A stretch of DNA of 6,366 nucleotides from Anaerolineales bacterium (GCA_947503585.1 CANNEJ010000094.1:1-6366); one strand, 5' to 3'. Positions 1-6,087 are shown, counted from the stretch's first letter. Made by a program: numbers and translations. The notes: a model not told the origin generated them from the sequence alone.

Positions 1-588
1 AAACTCCAGTTCCGGGATCGGCTCTGCACCCGCTCCGCACAAGCTTCGTCCACCTGAGCCCCGAGAAATACTAACCCCGGCCCGCCCCTTTACCACCACC
101 CCATAGAGCCCGCACAGGCGGCGTTCTGCAAGTTTAATGATTTACAGCAACCATCACCTTATTCGCCCAACTCGGAGCAAAGACGGGTAAGGTGCCCAAT
201 CTGAATGCATAGACGCTTTTTGCTACCAACCACGCAAAATCCAGGATTAAGAATCATGTTCGGAACCAAGAGATCACCGTTCTGACAAATTCTAACTTCA
301 CACCTTAACCCTAATGACCTAATACTCGGATCACTTTAGGAGATATTTCCAGTTCAGTGCTTTCTCGGCGCCTAATTTGTCCCGGGACTATTGACTCAAC
401 AAATCAACCAAACGCAAGATATGATTACAAAGAACTATCGTGCGTCTTAAAGTCCGCGACTTGCACCACGACCACCGCCAGAACCCGCTGCCCTATTCCC
501 ACTCGAAAACAACTGACACGTCGGCCGAATTCACTTGGGTAGGTCAGTGTGGCAGAATTCTGTCGCCAATGATTCACGGGGAGCATAT
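1..588. other. AT-rich non-coding region upstream of the GH4 gene
   Basis: I see no convincing gene here on either strand. Stop codons are frequent in all frames and the only ORF of about 60 codons (from 357) has no recognisable composition or ribosome site. GC is low: a hand count of 181-360 gives 77 of 180 (about 43%), well under the genes to the right. A minus-strand frame stays open from about 141 to the left edge, but it lacks a good start and resembles nothing I know. A TATGAT hexamer at 419-424 has no -35 partner at normal spacing. A weak TTCACT-N17-CAGAAT pair at 530-558 could be the promoter of the next gene, at low confidence. No clear inverted repeats, att site or terminator with a U-tract were found. 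It may be regulatory, a decayed gene, or the edge of acquired DNA. Confidence 0.6.
578..583 (+). promoter_or_regulatory. Ribosome binding site of the GH4 gene
   Basis: GGGGAG lies 5 nt before the ATG at 589. This decides the start: an in-frame TTG at 535 would add 18 residues that lie outside the family fold and has no comparable site. Confidence 0.75.
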
Positions 589-2211
589 ATGACCATCAAA
601 ATAGCTTTCATCGGCGCGGGCAGTGTCGGATTCACGCGGCGCCTGTTCCGCGACGTTCTCACCGTACCCGAATTGCAGGACACGCATTTTGCGTTCACCG
701 ACATCAGCAGACCCAATCTCGAGATGGTGACGCAGCTTTGCGACAAAGACATCGCTCAAAATCATCTGCCCGCGCGTATCACCGCGACAACCAACCGGCG
801 CCGCGCTCTTCAAGGCGCCGATTACATCATCAACTGCACGCGCATCGGCGGGCTCGAAGCATTCGCCGGCGACATTGACATCCCGCTCAAGTACGGCGTC
901 GACCAGTGCGTCGGCGATACGTTGTGCATAGGCGGAGTGATGTACGGCCAACGCAACATTGCGGCGATTCTCGATTTTTGTCGGGACATCCGCGAGGTCG
1001 CAAAACCTAACGCGCTCTTTCTGAATTACGCCAACCCGATGGCGATGAACACGTGGGCGGCGCTCAGTTACGGCGGCGTCAACACCGTCGGCCTGTGCCA
1101 CGGCGTCGAGGGGGGTTGGAAACAAATCGCCCATGCGCTCGCGCTACTGCATGGCGACGAGGACGAATTGAAGTCCTACGCGAAATCGCAGTGGGACCGC
1201 GGGCACGCGCATAAGCGGCTCGTGGAGATCATCTGTGCTGGCATCAATCATCAGACGTGGTATACCAAAATCCTCTACAAAGATCGCGAGGTGAGTGCGA
1301 GGGAATTGCTTGAGGCGTTCGAGGCGCACCCCACCTATAGCAAGACCGAGAAAGTTCGCATCGACATGTTGCGTCGATTTGGTTTTTACACGACTGAGAG
1401 CAACGGCCACGTCAGCGAATATGTTCCGTGGTATCGCAAACGTCCCGCAGAAATCCGAAAGTGGATCGATCTCTCCTCGTGGATCAACGGCGAAACGGGC
1501 GGTTACCTGCGAGTAACCACCGAAGGCCGCAACTGGTTCAAGTCAGATTTCCCCAAATGGTTGGCGGAAGCGGGCGACCCAATCACTCGCGAAGAACGCA
1601 GCAGCGAACACGGCTCGTGGATCATCGAATCAATCGAAACGGGGCGCGTCTATCGCGGGCATTTCAATCTACGCAACAACGGCATCATCACAAATCTCCC
1701 TGACGACGCCATCATCGAAGCGCCGGGTTTCGTCGACAAATTCGGCATCCACATGACGCCCGTCGGCGATTTGCCGCTTGCGTGCGCCGCCACCTGCATC
1801 TCGAGCATAAACGTCCAGCGCATGTCCGTTGAAGCCGCCGTGCGCGGCGACACCACGCTGCTCAAACAAGCCGTGCTCCACGACCCGCTGACTGCCGCCG
1901 TATGCGACCCAGAAGAGATAGGGCAGATGGTAGATGAGATGCTCATCGCGCAAGCACAGTGGCTGCCGCAATACCGCGCTAATGGCGAAGTTACCCTTGC
2001 GAAGAAACGTCTCGAAGCCGTGAAGCGCGCGAAGCATTATCGCGGGACGCAGAGAGGCCGGGGCGCAGCCCGCATCAAGATCAAAACCGTCGCCGAGTTG
2101 CGCCGCTCCAAGGAGGCCAGCGTCCTCTCCGTCGACAAAGCCGCCGCGCAACGCGAGAAAGACGCCTTCGTTAGCTCAGGTAAAAGCAACAGATCGAAAA
2201 AGTCTCGGTAG
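589..2211 (+). CDS. GH4 NAD-dependent glycoside hydrolase (MelA-like alpha-galactosidase or alpha-glucuronidase)
   Basis: Encodes 540 residues. GH4 enzymes cleave glycosides by a redox-elimination mechanism that uses NAD+ and a divalent metal, usually Mn2+. Visible features: an N-terminal Rossmann motif GAGSVG (residues 9-14) with D38 ending the second strand; a GDT-containing loop at D110; NYANPMAMNTW with N149; the metal-site motif CHGV at C170-V173; and CAGINHQTWY with H221. The order and wording match E. coli MelA (from memory), including the ESxxHxxEYxPW segment. Two things differ. MelA-type galactosidases carry CHSV where this has CHGV, a form I recall from GH4 alpha-glucuronidases. The protein is also about 90 residues longer than MelA: the family core ends near the WLPQY at 458-462, then a basic tail follows (residues 463-540, 24 K/R against 7 D/E). 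No signal peptide is seen, so it is probably cytoplasmic. No transporter or regulator lies beside it. GH4 membership is near certain; the substrate is not. Confidence 0.93.
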   Translation: MTIKIAFIGAGSVGFTRRLFRDVLTVPELQDTHFAFTDISRPNLEMVTQLCDKDIAQNHLPARITATTNRRRALQGADYIINCTRIGGLEAFAGDIDIPLKYGVDQCVGDTLCIGGVMYGQRNIAAILDFCRDIREVAKPNALFLNYANPMAMNTWAALSYGGVNTVGLCHGVEGGWKQIAHALALLHGDEDELKSYAKSQWDRGHAHKRLVEIICAGINHQTWYTKILYKDREVSARELLEAFEAHPTYSKTEKVRIDMLRRFGFYTTESNGHVSEYVPWYRKRPAEIRKWIDLSSWINGETGGYLRVTTEGRNWFKSDFPKWLAEAGDPITREERSSEHGSWIIESIETGRVYRGHFNLRNNGIITNLPDDAIIEAPGFVDKFGIHMTPVGDLPLACAATCISSINVQRMSVEAAVRGDTTLLKQAVLHDPLTAAVCDPEEIGQMVDEMLIAQAQWLPQYRANGEVTLAKKRLEAVKRAKHYRGTQRGRGAARIKIKTVAELRRSKEASVLSVDKAAAQREKDAFVSSGKSNRSKKSR

Positions 2212-2567
2212 TAACCTCAAATAGACGCCCATAAACGCCAAAACAAATAAGAGGTGTCAGTCAGTGCAATCCGTGGACAACTAATTCTCTCTCCCGCCCG
2301 TTCACTACTTCCCAAGAGATTCAGCCGCCTTCATAACCAGGCCGATGGCGATGATCGCACGGTTTACCATCTTTAGTCAGACCCAGCGCGCCAGCGGATA
2401 GGAAATTCAAGCACCCATGTACCCAAAAATATCCCGCCTACTGTCCGGCCCGCGTGGCGCCGGTAACAGCGCACACCGGCTTTGACCGCGGTACCGCTCA
2501 CTCTGTTGGCTGCAATCCCAAATCGGCACTTTACAAACCGGTATGCACAAGTAATAATCTCGGTGCC
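2212..2567. other. Intergenic region between the GH4 and CPBP genes
   Basis: No supported gene. The frame of the downstream protease opens at a GTG at 2454, but the 38 extra residues are polar and unlike the membrane protein that follows. A 21-codon minus-strand ORF (2305-2370) reads like a short amphipathic helix and has no ribosome site. No hairpin with a U-tract follows the GH4 stop codon. The only good signal is the promoter at its right end. Confidence 0.6.
2530..2558 (+). promoter_or_regulatory. Sigma-70-type promoter of the CPBP protease gene
   Basis: TTTACA (2530-2535), a 17-nt spacer, then AATAAT (2553-2558): five of six bases match consensus in each hexamer and the spacing is ideal. 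The expected transcription start, near 2565, falls about three bases before the ATG at 2568. The transcript would be nearly leaderless, which fits the lack of a Shine-Dalgarno sequence. Confidence 0.6.
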
Positions 2568-3323
2568 ATGCAGCACGCTCGGTTGGCCGCCTTCTGGACC
2601 GTTGCCGGAGTACTTGGTACGCTGGCGGTATTCCCATACGTGCTGGCAATCAATCCCACATTAGTCGCGCAGCTGCCGATGCCGCTGCCGGCGCTAGTTG
2701 CGGCGCAAACCGCCCAGACTGGCATTCTGCTGCTGCTCTTGAGCTGGGTTGGCCTGCGCCTTGGGCAACCCATCGGCCTCGATTCGCCTTTCGCTCGCGC
2801 CTTGGTCGGACGCACGAAACTCCCCGCAGTGTCCCGCCGCGCGCTGGCTGGCGCGGTCCTGGCCGGCACCGCTGCCGGGCTGCTGCTCTTGATACTTGAC
2901 CGGCTGCTGCAACCGCTGCTGCCACCAACCATCCAGCCGCTGCCAGCCGGCGTTGCGCTTTGGAAACGATTGCTGGCAGCGTTCTATGGCGGCATAACCG
3001 AGGAGCTTTTGCTGCGCCTGTTTCTCATGACGCTGATTGCCTGGGGAATTTGGAGGACCGCCTACAAAGCGCAACTGCCGCCGGATGCAACCGTTTTCCG
3101 GGCAGCGATTGTGGTCGCCGCTGTGTTGTTCGGCGTTGCGCACCTGCCCGCGGCGGCACTCTTCTGGCCGCTAACTCCGGTTGTAGTCGCCAGAATTATT
3201 GCGCTCAACACCCTCGGGGGGCTTGCCTTCGGCTTCGTCTACTGGCAGTGGGGATTGGAATACTGCATGCTTGCCCATTTCTGCGCCGACATTGTGCTGC
3301 AAATAGTTGGTGGCAGCGGGTAA
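2568..3323 (+). CDS. CPBP (Abi/CAAX-type) intramembrane glutamic endopeptidase
   Basis: Encodes 251 residues, a usual length for the family. The three CPBP motifs are present in order: EExxxR as E145-E146-xxx-R150, FxxxH as F188-H192, and a last HxxxD as H237-D241, with N214 in the preceding helix. Hydrophobic segments fall at about 6-28, 36-65, 92-117, 142-164, 178-200 and 204-245 (probably two helices), so it is a multi-pass inner-membrane protein with its active site in the bilayer. Characterised relatives include the eukaryotic CAAX proteases (Rce1) and bacteriocin-immunity proteins; the substrate of this one cannot be told, and no peptide or bacteriocin gene is nearby. The start at ATG 2568 is chosen because the first membrane segment begins at once and the promoter sits just upstream. 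There is no Shine-Dalgarno sequence. The gene appears monocistronic and converges on the small membrane-protein gene. Confidence 0.85.
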   Translation: MQHARLAAFWTVAGVLGTLAVFPYVLAINPTLVAQLPMPLPALVAAQTAQTGILLLLLSWVGLRLGQPIGLDSPFARALVGRTKLPAVSRRALAGAVLAGTAAGLLLLILDRLLQPLLPPTIQPLPAGVALWKRLLAAFYGGITEELLLRLFLMTLIAWGIWRTAYKAQLPPDATVFRAAIVVAAVLFGVAHLPAAALFWPLTPVVVARIIALNTLGGLAFGFVYWQWGLEYCMLAHFCADIVLQIVGGSG

Positions 3324-3436
3324 GTCTCCGCGCCGCCAGCGCGCAGACCCGCACGAATTACAAACTGGCAGGGTTTGGTCGCCGCAACGTGCAAGCTGCT
3401 CTGGCACTGCGGGGCGCGCACGCTTTCAAAGCCGCG

Positions 3437-3649
3437 TCAGCCATTGATCGCGACCATGATATTCAGCAGCACTAGTGCCAGCATAAATGAGAGCCCAAAC
3501 AGCAGCGGAACCCACAGTAACCACCACCATGCGGACAGCCCGGGGAACTTGCGCCGCAGCACAGCCGCCCAAAGCAGTGCACCACCGCCCATAATCAGTG
3601 CTGTGATGCCAAGCGCCATCAACGCAACCAAACGCACCAGACTTTCCAC
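3437..3649 (-). CDS. Small two-helix membrane protein, unknown function
   Basis: Encodes 70 residues from a GTG start; a TTG 18 nt further upstream (3665-3667) would give 76 residues but lies within or beside the likely -10 box. Two strongly hydrophobic stretches, about residues 5-30 and 43-66, are joined by a short basic link (LRRKFPGLSAWWW), suggesting a helical hairpin. I do not recognise the family. It is unlikely to be a shadow because the opposite strand holds no gene here and the amino-acid pattern is clearly that of a membrane protein. No Shine-Dalgarno sequence is seen. It converges on the CPBP gene (113 nt between the stops) and diverges from homospermidine synthase. Confidence 0.55.
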   Translation of the reverse strand: MESLVRLVALMALGITALIMGGGALLWAAVLRRKFPGLSAWWWLLWVPLLFGLSFMLALVLLNIMVAING

Positions 3650-3658
3650 AATGTTGCA

Positions 3659-3664
3659 AGTATA
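3659..3664 (-). promoter_or_regulatory. -10 box of the small membrane-protein gene
   Basis: TATACT on the minus strand (five of six matches to TATAAT) lies 9 nt before the GTG at 3649. No good -35 hexamer is found 16-18 nt upstream. If used, it gives an mRNA with a leader of only about three bases. Confidence 0.35.
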
Positions 3665-3745
3665 CAAATTCGCCGCGCCGAACTTACCCGCCGGCTGGCA
3701 GCGTGCTTTGTGCCTGGCAGAGAGGAGGATTTAACCTTCGTACCC

Positions 3746-3773
3746 TTGACGAAACTAGCCGGAGTCCTAAACT
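3746..3773 (+). promoter_or_regulatory. Candidate promoter of homospermidine synthase
   Basis: TTGACG (3746-3751), a 16-nt spacer, then TAAACT (3768-3773): five and four matches to consensus. It would give a leader of about 120 nt before the ATG at 3903, long enough for regulation. I see no strong conserved riboswitch fold in that leader by eye. Confidence 0.35.
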
Positions 3774-3884
3774 ATGCGGTGGTGCACGCTTGCTTGCCCC
3801 GCAATGCACATTCCCGGCCGGAGCCAGCAGGCGGGCAGCCTGCCGCGCCAAGGCGCTGCCAACTGCCACCAACGCAATTCTTTT

Positions 3885-3902
3885 ATGGAGATGACTGATT
3901 AG
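3885..3902 (+). other. Five-codon mini-ORF abutting the homospermidine synthase start
   Basis: ATG GAG ATG ACT GAT TAG reads M-E-M-T-D-stop and ends at the base before the next gene's ATG, in the same frame. The in-frame TAG proves that homospermidine synthase cannot begin further upstream. The only Shine-Dalgarno-like sequence, GGAG (3887-3890), lies inside the mini-ORF, 12 nt from the ATG at 3903. Translation of the mini-ORF is unproven. Confidence 0.3.
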
Positions 3903-5369
3903 ATGAAGATACCCTTTTCCGGAAAGCTACTCGTGCTGGGCTGCGGCTCTGTTTCGCGCTGCTTGCAGCCGCTGCTGCTGCGCCATTTGGCCATCGATCC
4001 GGCCCGGCTGACCATCATGGATTTTGAGGATCTGCGCCACCTAATTCCGGAAACCATGGCGGCCGGCGCCCACTATGTGCAGGCGCGCATCACCCGCGAC
4101 AATCTGGCTGCAACGCTGGCCGCGCATGTAGGCCCTGGCGACCTGCTGATTGACCTGGCGTGGAATATTGACTGCAACACAATTGTGCAGTGGTGCCACG
4201 AGCAGAATGTGCTGTACCTCAACACCTCGGTGGAGATGTGGGATCCGTATGAAGATGCGGCCGGTGTTCCGCCCGCGGAGCGCACGCTGTATGTGCGCCA
4301 CATGGCGCTGCGGCGCCTGCGCGCCGGCTGGGCCGAACCGGGCGCGACCGCGGTGGTAGAGCACGGCGCCAACCCCGGGCTGGTGAGCCACTGGACCAAG
4401 GTGGCGCTGCTGGATATGGCCGCCGCGCTGCTAAAGCAGGCCCGGCCCAAAGACAAAACGCGCGCCGCCGCTATTGAACGCGCGCTGGCCGATGAGAACT
4501 ATGCGCAGCTGGCAATGCAAACCGGCGTGAAAGTAATTCACATCTCCGAGCGCGACACGCAAATCAGCAGCCAGCCGAAGGAGGTTGGCGAGTTTGTAAA
4601 CACCTGGTCGGTAGCGGGCTTTCATGAAGAGGGCGTGGCGCCGGCCGAGCTGGGCTGGGGCACGCACGAAAAGCTGCTGCCGCCCAATGCCCATGTGCAT
4701 CACTCCGGCCCATGCAACCAGATCTGCCTGGCGCAGATGGGCATGAATACCTATGTCCGCTCCTGGGTGCCGCACGGTGGCGAAATCATTGGCATGGTGG
4801 TGCGGCATGGCGAGGCCTTCACCATTTGCGATCACCTGACGGTGTGGAATGCGCAGCAAGCCGGTGCGCTTTACCGCCCCACCGTGCACTACGCCTACAT
4901 GCCCACCGATGCAGCGCTGGCCTCCCTGCACGAGCTAAAGATGAGCGGCTGCGAACTGCAAGCGCGCCAGCGCATCATGAACGATGAGATCACCAGCGGT
5001 ATGGACGAGCTGGGCGTGCTGCTGCTGGGCCACGACCTGAACGGCTGGTGGACCGGATCGCAGCTGGACATCCACGCAGCGCGCGCGCTTGTGCCGCACC
5101 AGAGTGCCACTACGCTGCAAGTGGCAGCATCCGTGCTCGGTGCGCTGGCGTGGATGATTCGCAACCCGCGCCGCGGCGTATGCGTTCCGGATGACCTGCC
5201 GCACCGCGATGTGCTGGCCGTTGCCAACCCCTACCTGGGCCCATGCCCTTCCGTGCAAACGGACTGGACGCCGCTCAAAAATCGCTTCGATCCCTTCGAG
5301 CGCTGGAGCCACAAGCCGCGCCCGGCGCCCGATGATGTCTGGCAGTTTGCGTCGTTTGTGGCATGGTGA
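3903..5369 (+). CDS. hss: Homospermidine synthase
   Basis: Encodes 488 residues, close to the usual 470-480 of bacterial enzymes (EC 2.5.1.44). It makes sym-homospermidine from two putrescines, or from spermidine and putrescine, using NAD+ as a transient hydride carrier, in the cytoplasm. The N-terminal Rossmann motif GCGSVSR is at residues 13-19. Family signatures follow: LNTSVEMW (106-113), EHGANPGLVSHW (153-164), ISERDTQ (214-220), VNTWSV (232-237) and RHGEAF (301-306). From memory of the Blastochloris viridis structure, the active-site residues Asn162, Glu210, Trp229, Glu237 and His296 correspond to N157, E216, W235, E243 and H302 here, all retained, so the enzyme is probably active. The start is fixed by an in-frame stop just upstream. 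The gene appears monocistronic. Leucine is mostly CTG (15 of the first 21), unlike the GH4 gene. No other polyamine gene is in view. Confidence 0.93.
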   Translation: MKIPFSGKLLVLGCGSVSRCLQPLLLRHLAIDPARLTIMDFEDLRHLIPETMAAGAHYVQARITRDNLAATLAAHVGPGDLLIDLAWNIDCNTIVQWCHEQNVLYLNTSVEMWDPYEDAAGVPPAERTLYVRHMALRRLRAGWAEPGATAVVEHGANPGLVSHWTKVALLDMAAALLKQARPKDKTRAAAIERALADENYAQLAMQTGVKVIHISERDTQISSQPKEVGEFVNTWSVAGFHEEGVAPAELGWGTHEKLLPPNAHVHHSGPCNQICLAQMGMNTYVRSWVPHGGEIIGMVVRHGEAFTICDHLTVWNAQQAGALYRPTVHYAYMPTDAALASLHELKMSGCELQARQRIMNDEITSGMDELGVLLLGHDLNGWWTGSQLDIHAARALVPHQSATTLQVAASVLGALAWMIRNPRRGVCVPDDLPHRDVLAVANPYLGPCPSVQTDWTPLKNRFDPFERWSHKPRPAPDDVWQFASFVAW

Positions 5370-5404
5370 ACCTGCACAGCCCGGGGCCGGGCGGCGGCCT
5401 GCAT

Positions 5405-5410
5405 TACAAT
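5405..5410 (+). promoter_or_regulatory. -10-like hexamer before a short ORF
   Basis: TACAAT (five of six matches) sits exactly 6 nt before the ATG at 5417, the spacing expected if that A were the first transcribed base. No -35 match lies 16-18 nt upstream in this GC-rich stretch. Confidence 0.3.
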
Positions 5411-5416
5411 CCGGCC

Positions 5417-5530
5417 ATGAGCAGGAAAAACCGGCAGGTGCTGCCCGCTTGCCGGCCGGCAATAGTATGGCGCACGCCAAGCACGCTGGTGCATTGGCAC
5501 TTCAGCTTAACTACGGCACCTCAAGAATAA
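5417..5530 (+). CDS. Possible 37-residue small protein, doubtful
   Basis: An ATG-to-TAA ORF of 37 codons in the gap after homospermidine synthase. It is reported only because a TACAAT hexamer is placed for leaderless expression. The product begins MSRKNRQVL, is basic at its N-terminus and has no membrane segment or known motif. There is no Shine-Dalgarno sequence. It could as easily be chance. Confidence 0.2.
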   Translation: MSRKNRQVLPACRPAIVWRTPSTLVHWHFSLTTAPQE

Positions 5531-5556
5531 CAAGTGCCAGCCGAAATCAAACCTAG

Positions 5557-5585
5557 CAGACAAGAGCGGCCCGCGCTGCCATAAT
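5557..5585 (+). promoter_or_regulatory. Candidate promoter of the lysine-rich protein gene
   Basis: CAGACA (5557-5562), a 17-nt spacer, then CATAAT (5580-5585): four and five matches to consensus. The expected start near 5592 would leave a leader of about 16 nt that still contains the ribosome site. Confidence 0.4.
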
Positions 5586-5595
5586 CTGCCAGCCT

Positions 5596-5601
5596 GGAGG
5601 T
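5596..5601 (+). promoter_or_regulatory. Ribosome binding site of the lysine-rich protein gene
   Basis: GGAGGT ends 6 nt before the ATG at 5608. It is the strongest Shine-Dalgarno sequence in the window, suggesting high translation and fixing the start. Confidence 0.8.
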
Positions 5602-5607
5602 AATACC

Positions 5608-6072
5608 ATGCACCAGTTTCCACCCGAACCGCAAGAACCTGACGATGAGCCGTTAGAGGACCTGGACGCTGCCGACGAGGATTACGAAAGAGAAGAGCCA
5701 ATCGCGGACGACCCCGAAACATGGGTGGAGTTCCTGCCTGCTGCTGACGACACAGCCGATGAGGACGCGCTGCACGGCATTAAGCCGAGGCGCACACCCG
5801 GTACAGCAAAGGCATCAAGGACAAAGCAGCCCGCTTCAAAAAAGAAGACGGCTGCTCCCCGGCGCAAACCTGCGGGTAAACCAAAACCCGCTGCCAAGCG
5901 CAAAGCTGCGTCGAAGCCCAAGGCGCAGCCGGCGCGAAAGAAGAAGGTTGTTCAGAAGCGCAAGGCGGCCACAAAAAAGATACGCGCGCCTAAGCGCAAG
6001 CCCGTTAGCAAGGCCAAACTGGCTGCCAAAAAGAAGGCCGCACCCAAACGCAAGCCAACGCGCCGTCGTTAA
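5608..6072 (+). CDS. Bipolar acidic/lysine-rich histone H1-like nucleoid protein
   Basis: Encodes 154 residues in two sharply different halves. Residues 1-57 hold 23 D/E and a single R, with several prolines, and look disordered apart from a short ETWVEFLP segment (37-44). Residues 59-154 hold 43 K/R and no D or E; the rest is mostly A, P, S and T, as in the C-terminal tails of eukaryotic H1, Pseudomonas AlgP and Bordetella H1-like protein. Lysine clusters recur about every six residues. Proteins of this make-up bind DNA or RNA without sequence specificity and compact the nucleoid, so this is the likely role. The acidic head could mask the tail or bind a partner; that is inference. Low-complexity tails evolve quickly, so orthology to AlgP is not claimed. 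It is followed by a convergent alpha/beta hydrolase gene. Confidence 0.75.
   Translation: MHQFPPEPQEPDDEPLEDLDAADEDYEREEPIADDPETWVEFLPAADDTADEDALHGIKPRRTPGTAKASRTKQPASKKKTAAPRRKPAGKPKPAAKRKAASKPKAQPARKKKVVQKRKAATKKIRAPKRKPVSKAKLAAKKKAAPKRKPTRRR
5839..6069 (+). repeat. Degenerate 18-nt (six-residue) lysine repeat
   Basis: Within the preceding gene, basic triads (KRK, KKK, KPK, KAK, RRK) begin at residues 78, 85, 91, 97, 103, 111, 117, 123, 129, 135, 141 and 147. Most are exactly six residues apart, separated by AAP, AAS, PVS, AAT or similar. The DNA copies share AAGCGCAAG-like cores. Such arrays can change length by slippage or recombination. Confidence 0.7.
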
Positions 6073-6087
6073 CACCGTGGCTTTTGT

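Noticed and set aside
1..141. Minus-strand frame open to the left edge, ending ...AEPIPELEF
   Set aside because: Only about 47 codons, preceded by a stop, with no good start codon or ribosome site, and no family that I can name. It may be chance in a GC-rich end.
390..424. TTGACT and TATGAT as a promoter of the GH4 gene
   Set aside because: The hexamers are 23 nt apart, too far for sigma-70.
357..542. 61-codon plus-strand ORF in the left non-coding region
   Set aside because: It starts at a non-ATG codon without a ribosome site and its product is a run of T, R, C and P residues with no recognisable pattern.
527..560. Two GAATTC sites with nearby similar bases as a repeat or att site
   Set aside because: The shared sequence is only six to seven bases and has no structure around it.
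574..1134. 186-codon minus-strand ORF inside the GH4 gene
   Set aside because: It is antisense to strongly conserved GH4 motifs, and its composition is that of a shadow frame in GC-rich coding DNA.
2305..2370. 21-codon minus-strand ORF resembling a C-terminal helix (MVNRAIIAIGLVMKAAESLGK is 21 residues, so only its ends matter: MVNRA to ESLGK)
   Set aside because: Too short, with a stop just upstream and no ribosome site; no parent gene is visible to call it a remnant.
2454..2567. N-terminal extension of the CPBP protease from GTG 2454
   Set aside because: The extra residues are polar and lie upstream of the best promoter, so they would not be on that transcript.
3329..3343. CGCGC-N5-GCGCG hairpin after the CPBP stop
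   Set aside because: Only five pairs with no T-tract; common by chance in GC-rich DNA.
4431..4931. 166-codon minus-strand ORF inside homospermidine synthase
   Set aside because: Antisense shadow of a conserved gene, rich in H, R, G and A with no domain pattern.
5431..5455. CCGGCA...TGCCGG inverted repeat as a terminator for homospermidine synthase
   Set aside because: A 13-nt loop, a six-pair stem, no T-tract, and a position inside the possible short ORF.
5494..5508. TTGGCAC resembling a sigma-54 -24 element
   Set aside because: The expected GC of the -12 element is two bases out of place, and the match after the spacer is poor.
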